From NCBI RefSeq assembly GCF_041537905.1, contig NZ_JBGRUO010000023.1:37737-101736 (forward strand): 64,000 nucleotides of DNA, read 5' to 3'. Origin of the DNA: Ruegeria_C sp041537905 (GTDB lineage Bacteria; Pseudomonadota; Alphaproteobacteria; Rhodobacterales; Rhodobacteraceae). The notes under the pieces are model-generated. The model did no database searches. It was not told where the DNA came from and worked only from the letters and a program-made list of their open reading frames with translations. Numbering within the stretch: the first letter of the stretch is position 1; the number at the start of each line of letters is the position of its first letter. Below are positions 33,519 to 41,646 of this stretch, piece by piece. A program made the translations under genes and the position numbers.

Positions 33519-34292
33519 AGCAACATGCCTTTACGGCCGAAGATCCAGACACGGTTTTCATTTTCGAAGAGAAAGCCGTTCATCTTTTCGCCGCCGGGGT
33601 TGGGGAGCTCCTTCAGCGTCTCGCCATTCCAGAAAAAAATCTCGCCATTGTCTCTGTCTGCGCCTTGGGTGACGAGATAGATTTCATCTTCTCGGAGGCC
33701 GCCAAGATTAGTGAACTGGACAGAAAAACTATCAACATATCTCTACATATGAAAAAACCATCTTCCATACCCTTGTCCAGATGGCCAAGGGTTATCGACT
33801 TCCCAGAGCCGCTGCTTTTCTTTTCGATCCTGCACGCTCAAACGATATCTGTCGGTGACTGTTCCCCAAGCCCTAGACTGCTCACGTCTCATAAATTGCC
33901 CACCACTGCCACAAGCATAAATGTGCCCGCCAATTTGCTCCACGCCATTGATCTGGCCATGAACTACTGCCCCCCTTAAGACCTGCTTCTGGCACTTGTT
34001 CTGTCGCAATTCCTGATGGCAAGAACCTGTTGAATTCCCCATCGAAAGACATAGAGGCATAGCTTGATCGGCCAGTCTCTGGGTCATCGATGATAAGAAG
34101 CCTGGCTACCGATTGTTCAAGCTCTTGACAGACCCATTTGTCGCCGATCCGGCCTTCATCGAAACTGATGACAAAACACCAGGGCGTAAAGGGTTCAACC
34201 TGTCCAGGCGCTTCTTCGATGAACTCGGGCAAACCCACAAGCGTAACATTTGTGCGGCTACGTGCCACAATCCGCGAAAACTGTACTTTCAT
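33519..34292 (-). pseudogene. Decayed paralog of the WD-like immunity protein
   Basis: This relic resembles the gene at 35048-36160. It starts with ATG at 34292 (KVQFSRIVARS), runs to a six-G tract at 33970-33975 where the frame shifts, and then reads VEQIGGHIYACGSGGQF (compare LRQIGDHLYVVGAGGQF). It meets an in-frame TAG at 33743 and continues as GLREDEIYLVTQG, FFWNGETLKEL and VWIFGRKGMLL (compare VWICGREGVLL), where the IS630 remnant cuts it off. A frameshift, a nonsense codon and a 3' truncation make it non-functional. The ATG overlaps the stop of the small ORF upstream, mimicking a toxin-immunity junction. Confidence 0.75.
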
Positions 34293-34483
34293 TCTGGTCG
34301 TCCCATCGTTACCCAATCGTCAAACTCCGCTTGGGTCCAGCCCTCCTTGAGTGCTTTTAGCGTGTCGCCCTTCGGGATTGGGCGTGCCATACGAGTTCTA
34401 ACGAGTTGAGCGTGTGGCGCTGTGGCAAAATCCGTTTCCATTATCGCACGAATCTCTGGCTCGCACCGCCACTTCGCTTTCAT
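34289..34483 (-). CDS. Small ORF of unknown function, possible tail of a lost effector
   Basis: This 64-residue ORF begins with KAKWRCEPEIRAIMETDFAT, ends with KEGWTQAEFDDWVTMGRPE and resembles nothing I can name. An AGAGGGG ribosome-site-like stretch precedes the ATG, and an in-frame stop lies four codons upstream, so it could be a genuine small gene. Its stop overlaps the start of the decayed immunity paralog (ATGA), the arrangement expected between an effector and its immunity gene. The IS3 remnant begins only 23 bases upstream, so it may instead be the surviving C-terminus of an effector truncated by that insertion. Confidence 0.4.
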   Translation of the reverse strand: MKAKWRCEPEIRAIMETDFATAPHAQLVRTRMARPIPKGDTLKALKEGWTQAEFDDWVTMGRPE

Positions 34484-34506
34484 GGCCCCTCTTCATATAT
34501 CTCTTT

Positions 34507-35040
34507 TGACCTGAGCCCCGAGTTTCCTCCATCTGTCTGAGAGTCCTTGGGGTTTGGTTGATGTCCTTACGCGGCCAGTTTGTCCATGTTTGTTTTCTCA
34601 GCAAATTCTCTCGGCGTCAGATTTCCGAGCGCCGAATGTGGTCTGTTGGTATTGTAATCCTCCTGCCATGCTTCCAGCGTTTCACGGGCCTCGGCCAGTG
34701 AGCTGAAGAGCGTTTCGTTGAGGCATTCATCGCGTAGCTTGCCGTTGAAGCTTTCGATGAATGCGTTCTGGGTTGGTTTTCCCGGCGCGATGTAATGCCA
34801 GTCGATCCCGGTGTCCTGAACCCATCGCAGGATAGCCATGCTGGTGAATTCGGTGCCGTTGTCCGAGACGATAGTGCCGGGCCTGCCCCGATCTGCGATG
34901 ATCCGATCCAGCTCGCGCGTGACACGCAGGCCGGACAGGGATGTGTCGGCGACCATGCCCGGCGAGGAACGTCGGCTTTCAATCGTCCACCAATGGCATT
35001 CTCTATTGTGCGGGGGATCATTGTCTCATAGCTCCCCCAT
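34507..35040 (-). mobile_element. IS3-family element remnant
   Basis: The right end of an IS3-type element is recognisable at 34507 (TGACCTGAGCCCCGAGTTTC, the reverse of the common GGGGCTCAGGTCA terminus), 60 bases beyond the transposase stop. The 3' half of orfB follows. Toward 35000 a GTGGACGATT stretch still resembles the codons for VDDF but is out of frame, and nothing of orfA or the left end is present before the immunity gene starts at 35048. The right boundary is approximate. Confidence 0.75.
34567..34956 (-). pseudogene. IS3-family transposase (OrfB) C-terminal fragment
   Basis: The frame encodes the second half of an IS3 integrase-type catalytic core. It has DTSLSGLRVTRELDRIIADR, the Asp-containing TIVSDNGTEFTS, and PGKPTQNAFIESFNGKLRDE with the catalytic Glu, then YNTNRPHSALGNLTPREFA near the C-terminus. 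The first Asp of the DDE triad and the whole N-terminal region are absent, and the sequence upstream of about 34956 is out of frame. The fragment cannot transpose. It separates the intact immunity gene from its decayed paralog. Confidence 0.85.
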
Positions 35041-35047
35041 GTGCAGA

Positions 35048-36160
35048 TCAAGGACGATCGGGGTGCTTGATGCGTTCCCAGCCGTTACCGTCAAAGCGAA
35101 AAATGTCACGCGAGGCCACGACCCACAGGACATCACCCACCGCTTGCGCAAAAAACGGGCCGCCATCGGGTTCGTTGCGGTCCGCGGGAGATTTGGTCAA
35201 CGGCGGGAGACGTGGTTCGAAATGGCCAAACATTCCGGTATTGGGATCGTATTCCCAGAGCCCCCCTGGCCGTACACTGGCCGGCATGACCAGTTTGCCA
35301 CGATAGGGTGTGATGTGGTGGAACAGGTTCAGGCGCCGGTTTCCGGGGACCGGATTGAACCCCCGCGCATGGCTGCCGTGAAGCAGCACCCCTTCGCGCC
35401 CGCAGATCCAGACCTCATCAGGGCTCTCGATATAGATACCGGTAAGGGCCGCTTCCTCCATCGGGACTTTGAGTTCTTCGAGCGTTCCGCCATTCCAATA
35501 GGCCAGAACCGGCTTCGAGCCCGGGCCGACCTCGCCGCAGAGGTAGATCGCGTCTTCAGTGAGGCCCGCTATGTCGTTGAAGAGGATGTTTCGGGAGGCT
35601 GGCGGCCTTAGTGAGTCTGCGATACTCCATTCAATCCATTCCTCAGTGCCGAATTCCGGCTCTGAGTTGCCTTTGGCTTCTTCTTCCGCCGTACGCCGCC
35701 GCTCCGCTTTCGGATCGAACAGCAACGTCTCTGAAAGCAGCGCCCAGCCATCCCTGCTATAGCGTTTGTAGAATTGCCCACCTGCGCCAACTACATAAAG
35801 GTGATCACCAATTTGACGCAACGTATACGTACAACCGATGTTCTTGTTATCTTCTGCCGCTCCAGTGCCCGGAATAATTTCCAGATACTGTGCCGGACGG
35901 GCCAAATGTTGCACTTCGCCATCTGCCGACAAGATCGTGTAGTAAGATGGTCGCACGTCGTTTCCGATATCGCGCGCGAACAGGATATCCTGGACGCTCA
36001 TCCGAAAGTTCTCGTAGAACCATTCACCGCTCGGGTCATGGCCTTGGTGTTCGTATTGATACAGACGCGCGCTCGGCTCGTAGGGCTCGGCGGTGTCAAG
36101 TGTAGCACTGACGGACAGGCTGATTTCGGAAGCCGCGACTGCGCGGGTGAAACGGATCAT
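35048..36160 (-). CDS. Probable immunity protein for the adjacent T6SS nuclease effector (WD/propeller-like)
   Basis: This 370-residue protein of unrecognised family has no signal peptide. It contains repeated motifs of the type x-x-IYL-C-G or VWICG followed by short beta-hairpins: LRQIGDHLYVVGAGGQFYKR, GLTEDAIYLCGEVGPGS, SPDEVWICGREGVLLHG and GDVLWVVASRDIFRFDG. The spacing suggests four or more beta-propeller-like blades. It starts 27 bases after the AHH-nuclease effector gene in the same direction, the usual immunity position, so neutralising that nuclease in the cytoplasm is the inferred role. A decayed paralog lies at 33519-34292. Most AHH-nuclease immunity proteins known to me are smaller, so the size is unusual. 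An accessory role cannot be excluded. Confidence 0.6.
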   Translation of the reverse strand: MIRFTRAVAASEISLSVSATLDTAEPYEPSARLYQYEHQGHDPSGEWFYENFRMSVQDILFARDIGNDVRPSYYTILSADGEVQHLARPAQYLEIIPGTGAAEDNKNIGCTYTLRQIGDHLYVVGAGGQFYKRYSRDGWALLSETLLFDPKAERRRTAEEEAKGNSEPEFGTEEWIEWSIADSLRPPASRNILFNDIAGLTEDAIYLCGEVGPGSKPVLAYWNGGTLEELKVPMEEAALTGIYIESPDEVWICGREGVLLHGSHARGFNPVPGNRRLNLFHHITPYRGKLVMPASVRPGGLWEYDPNTGMFGHFEPRLPPLTKSPADRNEPDGGPFFAQAVGDVLWVVASRDIFRFDGNGWERIKHPDRP

Positions 36161-36187
36161 CGGTTCATTCCTGCTATTGTATCTGGT

Positions 36188-37723
36188 CTATGGCATCGAA
36201 GCTGTTGCACCCGATTGCAAGGCCTCAATGGTTTCCGCTGGCAAAGGCGGTCTGTTCTTGGTCCGAAGTAATTGGTCCGGATTGCGGGGGCCGTATTGTT
36301 GAGCTAGTGCCCGGACAATTTGAGCCGCACAATCTGGCCGCACTGCGACCATCGCACGCCGCGACTCTCGAACGACATCTGCTAACCGGGCGGTATGGGG
36401 TGGATCAGCCCCCAAGCCCAACTCAGCAATAGCCGCATCCGCGAAATGCGCACGATTGTGTTCGGTTTCCTCTGTTGCCGCATTCCCAACCACACAGATC
36501 GACATGCCGTCGTCAAGGCTAGGCATGTTTGGAATACGGTTGATACCTTCTTCACCTTCCTTTCGCGTTCCATAGCGAAGGGTGTAGTCGGGCACGATAT
36601 GATGTGCTTGCATGCCGTATTGACCGCATATCTTGCTCATGCGCCCATAGCGATCGACCTCACATTTCTTGCGGTAGCGTTGTCGCTGCGTGATCCGGGC
36701 GCCAGTTCCCGGTGGTGGCACGGGCAACGGGTCTTCCTCGAGCTCGGGCTCAGGTTCGGGTTTCGGCCCGCGCAGTAACTGGTCGAGTTCGCGTTGCTGC
36801 CGGTAGCGCTGCATCTCACGATAATAGTCATCGCGGACGAAACCCTGCGGCGTCCCCTGGCGCAACCGTTCCACCGCACGTTCGTGAATCTCAAGCTGAC
36901 CGGCGTCAAAACTCTCGACGCCGCCAAACATCCGGGCTTCGCGGGCCATATAGCCTTCGGGATCATCGAAGGCGCGCTGGTTCTCGGCCTCGCCCAATTC
37001 GTAGCCGGTGAAGAGGAGCGCAAACGGGCCAAGTCCTTTCAACCCCCATTTCCAGGGTATTTTCGGCCCGTTTGAAGGGCTAGATGGCTCAGGTTGTGGC
37101 TGCGGCGCGGTTTGTGTCCCAGGAATAGGCGGCACCTCGACAAAGGTTCCCGGCGCGGGTGGGCTAAAGAAGTTGATGGTCCCACCCGAAGCGTCGGCCA
37201 CCTGATACTCCGCACCATCAATAAACACCTTTTCGGATCGCATGGAGCCCGGTAGAGGGTCATCATCCTCTGGCGCGGCGTAGGTGAGCATGTCGCGCAC
37301 GAAGATCGCTTCACCTTCGGTGTTGCGGTTGTTCATGTGGAACCGGTCGAGATGCCGGATCACCGGGCTGCCCTCGGCACGGACCTGATCGGCGTGTTCG
37401 ATGGGCTCGCAGATGCCGCCGCAGGTGCCCGAGGCGACGCCACCGCCGCGGCCGGGTTCGTCGCCATGCACATCCGTGGTGTGTGACCGGAACACCATCG
37501 CCTTTTGACCGGTGAAGCGGACCGAGGGAGTGTAGCCTTCGTCATGGCCGCAAAACTCGACCACCGGATAAGGGATCGGTGTCTTGGTGGATTTGCACAC
37601 ATCGGGCGCCAGCGAGACGACCACAGCCGCGTCGCTGTCGCGCAAGCCCTCTCGCGGGGTCGAGGTGGTCCAGGGCGCGGGATAGCCGGGCTCGCCAACA
37701 TAGTCGTCGCCGGGAAGGCTCAT
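36188..37723 (-). CDS. T6SS effector: PAAR-like (DUF4150) domain with C-terminal AHH nuclease
   Basis: This is a 511-residue specialised effector. An N-terminal DUF4150/PAAR-like domain (about 30-140) has LAPDVCKSTKTPIPYPVVEF and a following MVFRSHTTDVHGDEPG, and would cap the VgrG spike. A Pro-rich linker and a short hydrophobic stretch (GLGPFALLFTGYELG, about 231-245) follow, then a charged helical region. The C-terminal toxin domain carries MQAHHIVPD (AHH at 373-375) and EHNRAH (422-426), hallmark of the AHH/HNH-Endonuclease VII nucleases, so DNA is the likely target. The start at 37723 follows GGAGG and overlaps the DUF2169 stop (ATGA). The vgrG-DUF2169-DUF4150 order is a known effector-loading arrangement. 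The immunity gene follows. Confidence 0.9.
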   Translation of the reverse strand: MSLPGDDYVGEPGYPAPWTTSTPREGLRDSDAAVVVSLAPDVCKSTKTPIPYPVVEFCGHDEGYTPSVRFTGQKAMVFRSHTTDVHGDEPGRGGGVASGTCGGICEPIEHADQVRAEGSPVIRHLDRFHMNNRNTEGEAIFVRDMLTYAAPEDDDPLPGSMRSEKVFIDGAEYQVADASGGTINFFSPPAPGTFVEVPPIPGTQTAPQPQPEPSSPSNGPKIPWKWGLKGLGPFALLFTGYELGEAENQRAFDDPEGYMAREARMFGGVESFDAGQLEIHERAVERLRQGTPQGFVRDDYYREMQRYRQQRELDQLLRGPKPEPEPELEEDPLPVPPPGTGARITQRQRYRKKCEVDRYGRMSKICGQYGMQAHHIVPDYTLRYGTRKEGEEGINRIPNMPSLDDGMSICVVGNAATEETEHNRAHFADAAIAELGLGADPPHTARLADVVRESRRAMVAVRPDCAAQIVRALAQQYGPRNPDQLLRTKNRPPLPAETIEALQSGATASMP

Positions 37724-38769
37724 GCGACCTCCTCTTCCGGGACCTCTGATTGCGGGACCAATCTGACCCGTTGCAGTGTCAGTTTTGCCGTTTGCGCCTT
37801 GGGCAGGGGGAAGCGCACCCGCCAAGTCAGGGCCACCATCGCATCCGACCGCCAGTCAAACTGTACGCCATCAAGCGCCAGCACATGCCAGTCCGCGATC
37901 CCGCTATCCTCGTGCAGAACGGCCAGGTCTATGCCGGGCAATACGCCTTTCGCCTCTGGCACCTCCCAGTGCAAATTCCTGAGACAGTAGGTCTCGTCAC
38001 CCCGAAGATGCGGAGTTGCGATCTGATCCGGCGGCGCGCATTGCCAGAACCTGCTATCGAAATCTCGAGGCAGAAGTGGATGACGGTTTGCTTTCCACGC
38101 CTCGTCATAAGTTCCCGCGTATTGGCTGCGATCTTGCCAGAACGGCGCAAGAGGCCCGAGGCCAGCGGGTTGGCACGGCTCGGTCTCGTCCACCCGCAAA
38201 ATCTGAGGCGCGCGATACTCCGCAGTGTCAGGCGCGTCGGCATCGGGCCGCCCCAAACCAATCGGGTTGCGGGGATCAATGGTGGTGGCATCCGGTCCTT
38301 CGGGGCCGATCAGCGGCCCGCCCGCAGTGAGCCGCCAATCTACCGGGACACTATCCGCCGAATCCACCGAGCCGATCTCCCAGGCCATGCGCCGGGTCAC
38401 AGAAGTTTGCTTCGCCTCCCACCGGCGAGGGCCCGTAACTTGCAGGGTCTTGTCGATTGGTCCCAGCTTCAAACCGCAACGCCAATTCGTCCGCCCATCA
38501 TCAGGCCGATAGCTTTCGCCCAGAAACGTGACATCCGTACCGGGTTTTTCGGGAACCAAATCGGTTTGTATGAGCAGCGGTGAGCCATGCGGATCTGCAT
38601 CATATACATCCTGCCATTGAAACACATTGTCGGACGGCTTCTCAGCCACCGCTGCATCTTGGCGATGTTCAAAAAGTCCGCGCACGGCGACCACGACATC
38701 CAGAGCTCCCTCCATGTCGAATTGCCGGAAAGCCAAAGCTGCAAGATGTGTCCGGTTGATAAGGTGCAC
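37720..38769 (-). CDS. DUF2169-family T6SS effector adaptor
   Basis: This is a 349-residue cytoplasmic protein of the DUF2169 family, which acts as an adaptor or chaperone loading DUF4150/PAAR-like effectors onto VgrG. Family signs are the opening LINRTHLAALAFRQFDMEGA, a DVVVAVRGLFEH strand, FQWQDVYDADPHGSPLL (with VPEKPGTDVTFLG following) and the repeated W-R-C/R beta-strands near the C-terminus (TWRVRFPLPKA). It lies six bases after vgrG and overlaps the effector start by four bases, so the spike, adaptor and effector are translated together. Confidence 0.88.
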   Translation of the reverse strand: MHLINRTHLAALAFRQFDMEGALDVVVAVRGLFEHRQDAAVAEKPSDNVFQWQDVYDADPHGSPLLIQTDLVPEKPGTDVTFLGESYRPDDGRTNWRCGLKLGPIDKTLQVTGPRRWEAKQTSVTRRMAWEIGSVDSADSVPVDWRLTAGGPLIGPEGPDATTIDPRNPIGLGRPDADAPDTAEYRAPQILRVDETEPCQPAGLGPLAPFWQDRSQYAGTYDEAWKANRHPLLPRDFDSRFWQCAPPDQIATPHLRGDETYCLRNLHWEVPEAKGVLPGIDLAVLHEDSGIADWHVLALDGVQFDWRSDAMVALTWRVRFPLPKAQTAKLTLQRVRLVPQSEVPEEEVA

Positions 38770-38775
38770 TGGCGA

Positions 38776-41022
38776 TCAGTTCATATCGATGGGTTTGCCG
38801 CGCATCTGGAAGTGATCCGTAGCTACGAAGTTGAACGTCTTACCCAGTATTAGAACCTCTCCATTGGATTTCATGATGAACTTGCTGTCGCCGCATTCGA
38901 TGACAAATTCCTCTCCAACGGCGATTTTCTTATATTTTCCAACACTTTCCAGAGAGGTGGAGCCGACATTTGTCACCTTGCTGGTACCGATCTGTTCAGC
39001 ACGGGCAATACCGATCGTGTCGGATTTGAAACTGCCAACAATGGTGTTCATCACACCCGGCATGGGAAAAAGCCCGGCGGCCGCGTTCCCCACGCCGCTG
39101 CCGGCATCACCCAGGGCGCGCCCGGCATCCGGGCGGTTGCTGTCCCCGCCCACCAAACCGGATCGGCTGGCCAGCCCGCCCGCACCCAGGAAACCAAGCG
39201 CTGACGAGGCCAGCGTTCCGGCGAAGGCTGAAAGCGCCGGCCCACCGCCACCGGCCACATCGCCCGCCTGTTTAAGGAGCCCGGCTGTGTGCCCGGCCAT
39301 ACCGCTAACCGCCGACATCAGGGCAAAAGCCGAGGTCCCCGTTCCGCCAACCACGGTGTTCATCGATCTGCCGATTTCGTGTTTCTGGTTGCCGCCGACC
39401 TCAACCGCACGATTGGCACCGATCGCCGCCACCTCGTGCCGGTCCACTCGCTTGGTCCGGTCGTTCAGCACCCGGGTCGTCTGATCCCTCTGGGCATGAA
39501 AGAACATGTTCTCGATGCCGTTCTGGTCCTCAAAGGTGATCTCGTTGAACCCGTCTCCCTTGTGGGTGTTGGAACGCATGATCGATTTTGTCTTATGCTC
39601 TGGCAGCTCATAGGGCACCTTCTGGCGTTGGTTTGGCACGACGCCGGTCACGACCGGTCTGTCAGGATCGCCATCGAGATAGGTGACCATCACCTCCATC
39701 CCGATGCGCGGGATCACCTGGCCACCCCAGCCTGCGCCGGCCCAACTCTGCATGACCCGCACCCAAGCCGTATCGCCGCCATCCTTTTTCGCGCGCCGGT
39801 CCCACGGAAACCAAAGCTTGATTCGGCCATATTCGTCGGGGTGGATTTCCTCGCCCGGGGGGCCAGCCACCACCGCCACCTGGGTGCCATCAATGCGTGG
39901 GCGCGGGGTGGCACGATGCGGGGTTGCGGGCACATCCGCGGGCAGCGCAAGAAAGCGGTTCTGATAATCGGGCTGACCGCCGCCGGTCTCATAGCTGGCA
40001 TCGGTGGCCTCATGCTCAATGGCCAGCACAACATGCTCGTCAAAGACATTCTCGGGATTGGCCACGTCATAGGGTGTGAACTTGGCCCCTGCCCTCAGAG
40101 TACGAGTGTTTGACGCGCCATCGACCCGCCGATGATCGGCCTCGCTCGCCTGCATGCGCAGTTTCATCTGCCGCTCCATCGCGGCGTTGTCGATCGCGTC
40201 CGAGGCCCGGCCCGTACCGTAGCCCCCGACCGTCTGGAATTCATACAGCTCGTAGCTGCCATTCTTTGGCAGGTTCACGAGACTGGGCGAACCACCCTCG
40301 GGCACCATGCCGGGGGTCTGGAAATTCCAGTCCCGCGCCGTGCGCAAACCCGGCGTGTAGCTGAACGAGGTTTCGAACCTGTTGATGTGATTCCGGTCGG
40401 TCGAGCCATGGGCAAAACGCACCCTTTCGCCGCCTGTGTATCCGGCCACATGGGAGGCGATATGCAGAACATGCTCACCTGTCTTGTGCTCGAACCAGTA
40501 GAAAACCCCATCCTCTTCCAGCCGCCGTGTCAGATAGGCCAGATCGGTCTCATTGTACTGAACCGAGTAGTGCTGCGGCTCAGGGGGGGCCACGATACCG
40601 CTGGTCACCGGCGCGGGCAGGCCATGTTCCGAGAGCAGCATCTCGCAGACCTCGACGCTGCTCTTGTCCAGCCAGCTGCGGCAATCCGAGCGCTGGCTCA
40701 GCAGCCACATCTGCGGCCGCAAAGTCAACCGATAGGACTGCAACCCTCGCGTCACCTTGGGTCCCATGGTCATATTGGTGACAAGGCTGTTCCAGACCCG
40801 CCGCGTGCCATTGCCAAGTTCCAGGCTGACATCGGCCAGCTTGCCAACGATCTGGTCCGGCGCGAGGTCATCCCGCTTGGAGCGCAGTTGCAGCGTGCCC
40901 TCGAACAGTGCGCTCACGCCTTCGTTCAGCACAAGGCGTTCGGCCAGCAACTCATCCGCGCCCAGCAGCCCGTCGATGCGCAGTATACGTTCCGCCTGAA
41001 CAAAATCGGATGACGCGTTCAT
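38776..41022 (-). CDS. vgrG: T6SS spike protein VgrG (TssI)
   Basis: This is a 748-residue trimeric spike protein at the tip of the Hcp tube. The gp27-like base covers about residues 1-375 (YSVQYNETDLAYLTRRLEED, YWFEH), then comes the gp5-like OB fold (about 376-463, with GEEIHPDEYGRIKLWFPWDR and WAGAGWGGQVIPRIGMEV). The C-terminal beta-helix needle is interrupted by an unusual Ala/Gly-rich, almost uncharged stretch at about 558-665 (SAFALMSAVSGMAG, SALGFLGAGGLASRSG) before the usual VGEEFVIECGDSKFIMKSNG end. No enzymatic C-terminal domain is present. It is followed by its adaptor and effector genes and preceded by hcp. Confidence 0.95.
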   Translation of the reverse strand: MNASSDFVQAERILRIDGLLGADELLAERLVLNEGVSALFEGTLQLRSKRDDLAPDQIVGKLADVSLELGNGTRRVWNSLVTNMTMGPKVTRGLQSYRLTLRPQMWLLSQRSDCRSWLDKSSVEVCEMLLSEHGLPAPVTSGIVAPPEPQHYSVQYNETDLAYLTRRLEEDGVFYWFEHKTGEHVLHIASHVAGYTGGERVRFAHGSTDRNHINRFETSFSYTPGLRTARDWNFQTPGMVPEGGSPSLVNLPKNGSYELYEFQTVGGYGTGRASDAIDNAAMERQMKLRMQASEADHRRVDGASNTRTLRAGAKFTPYDVANPENVFDEHVVLAIEHEATDASYETGGGQPDYQNRFLALPADVPATPHRATPRPRIDGTQVAVVAGPPGEEIHPDEYGRIKLWFPWDRRAKKDGGDTAWVRVMQSWAGAGWGGQVIPRIGMEVMVTYLDGDPDRPVVTGVVPNQRQKVPYELPEHKTKSIMRSNTHKGDGFNEITFEDQNGIENMFFHAQRDQTTRVLNDRTKRVDRHEVAAIGANRAVEVGGNQKHEIGRSMNTVVGGTGTSAFALMSAVSGMAGHTAGLLKQAGDVAGGGGPALSAFAGTLASSALGFLGAGGLASRSGLVGGDSNRPDAGRALGDAGSGVGNAAAGLFPMPGVMNTIVGSFKSDTIGIARAEQIGTSKVTNVGSTSLESVGKYKKIAVGEEFVIECGDSKFIMKSNGEVLILGKTFNFVATDHFQMRGKPIDMN

Positions 41023-41095
41023 GTGTTACACCTTGCAGTTTAGACCTGTCACGCAACGGGTTGCCCCGCCGTCAAAGAACGGCACCACCCCGGTT

Positions 41096-41533
41096 TCAGT
41101 GGTCCGACATCGTGATCCAGATCAGATGGTCTTCGGTTGTCCAGCCCTTGCCGTAATAGGGTCGGATCTGCGGCCCTTCGAGACGGGCGCGCCATTGCGC
41201 GGCAACTTCAGCAGCGGTACAGCCCGCGCCAACAATAGCAGCGCCAGTAAAAATCGGCTTATCCGCGTTCCCCGATAGCTCAGGCGCGCGCTTGTAGAAA
41301 TGCGCGACCATGACGCCGCCATCGGTTGTCATCATCTGTTCGATCTGTGGGGCCAACACCTCCATCTCTTGTGAGATCTTGTGCTGGTTGATCGCCCAAG
41401 CCAGAGCGCCAACACCCCAATGAGCCACCTCTGCGAGGCTTCCGGTTTTCTTCTGATACGATCTGTGCCGTGTTCCCTGACCTCGGGGCACGGTCATGTA
41501 ACGATATTTCGGGCGATCCTGGACGAGGGCCAT
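41096..41533 (-). CDS. Conserved-looking T6SS-linked protein of unknown function
   Basis: This 145-residue protein lies between hcp and vgrG in the same direction. I do not recognise its family. It has a basic N-terminus (RPKYRYMTVPRGQGTRHRSY), a hydrophobic stretch WGVGALAWAINQHKIS, a glycine/alanine-rich segment FTGAAIVGAGCTAAEVAA and an aromatic tail (RPYYGKGWTTEDHLIWIT). No signal peptide is evident. The ATG at 41533 is chosen because GGAG lies eight bases upstream and longer frames add only low-quality residues. It could be a chaperone, an Hcp-delivered cargo or a structural accessory. If a toxin, it would lack an obvious immunity partner. Confidence 0.7.
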   Translation of the reverse strand: MALVQDRPKYRYMTVPRGQGTRHRSYQKKTGSLAEVAHWGVGALAWAINQHKISQEMEVLAPQIEQMMTTDGGVMVAHFYKRAPELSGNADKPIFTGAAIVGAGCTAAEVAAQWRARLEGPQIRPYYGKGWTTEDHLIWITMSDH

Positions 41534-41603
41534 ATCTGCGTCTCCGCATTGCGATGAGATCGGGCGTGTTGTCTGAACCGGGCGGCTGTGTGCACCGGAA
41601 TAT

Positions 41604-41629
41604 CCGGACCGCGCGCGGGCGCGATCCGG
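41604..41629 (-). terminator. Hairpin downstream of hcp
   Basis: On the minus strand CCGGATCGCGC and GCGCGGTCCGG pair around a CCGC loop with one internal mismatch, giving a stable stem that begins 17 bases after the hcp stop. No T run follows. It may stabilise the hcp message or partly terminate, favouring production of the abundant tube protein over vgrG. Confidence 0.5.
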
Positions 41630-41646
41630 CATAAGTCATCGCTGAT

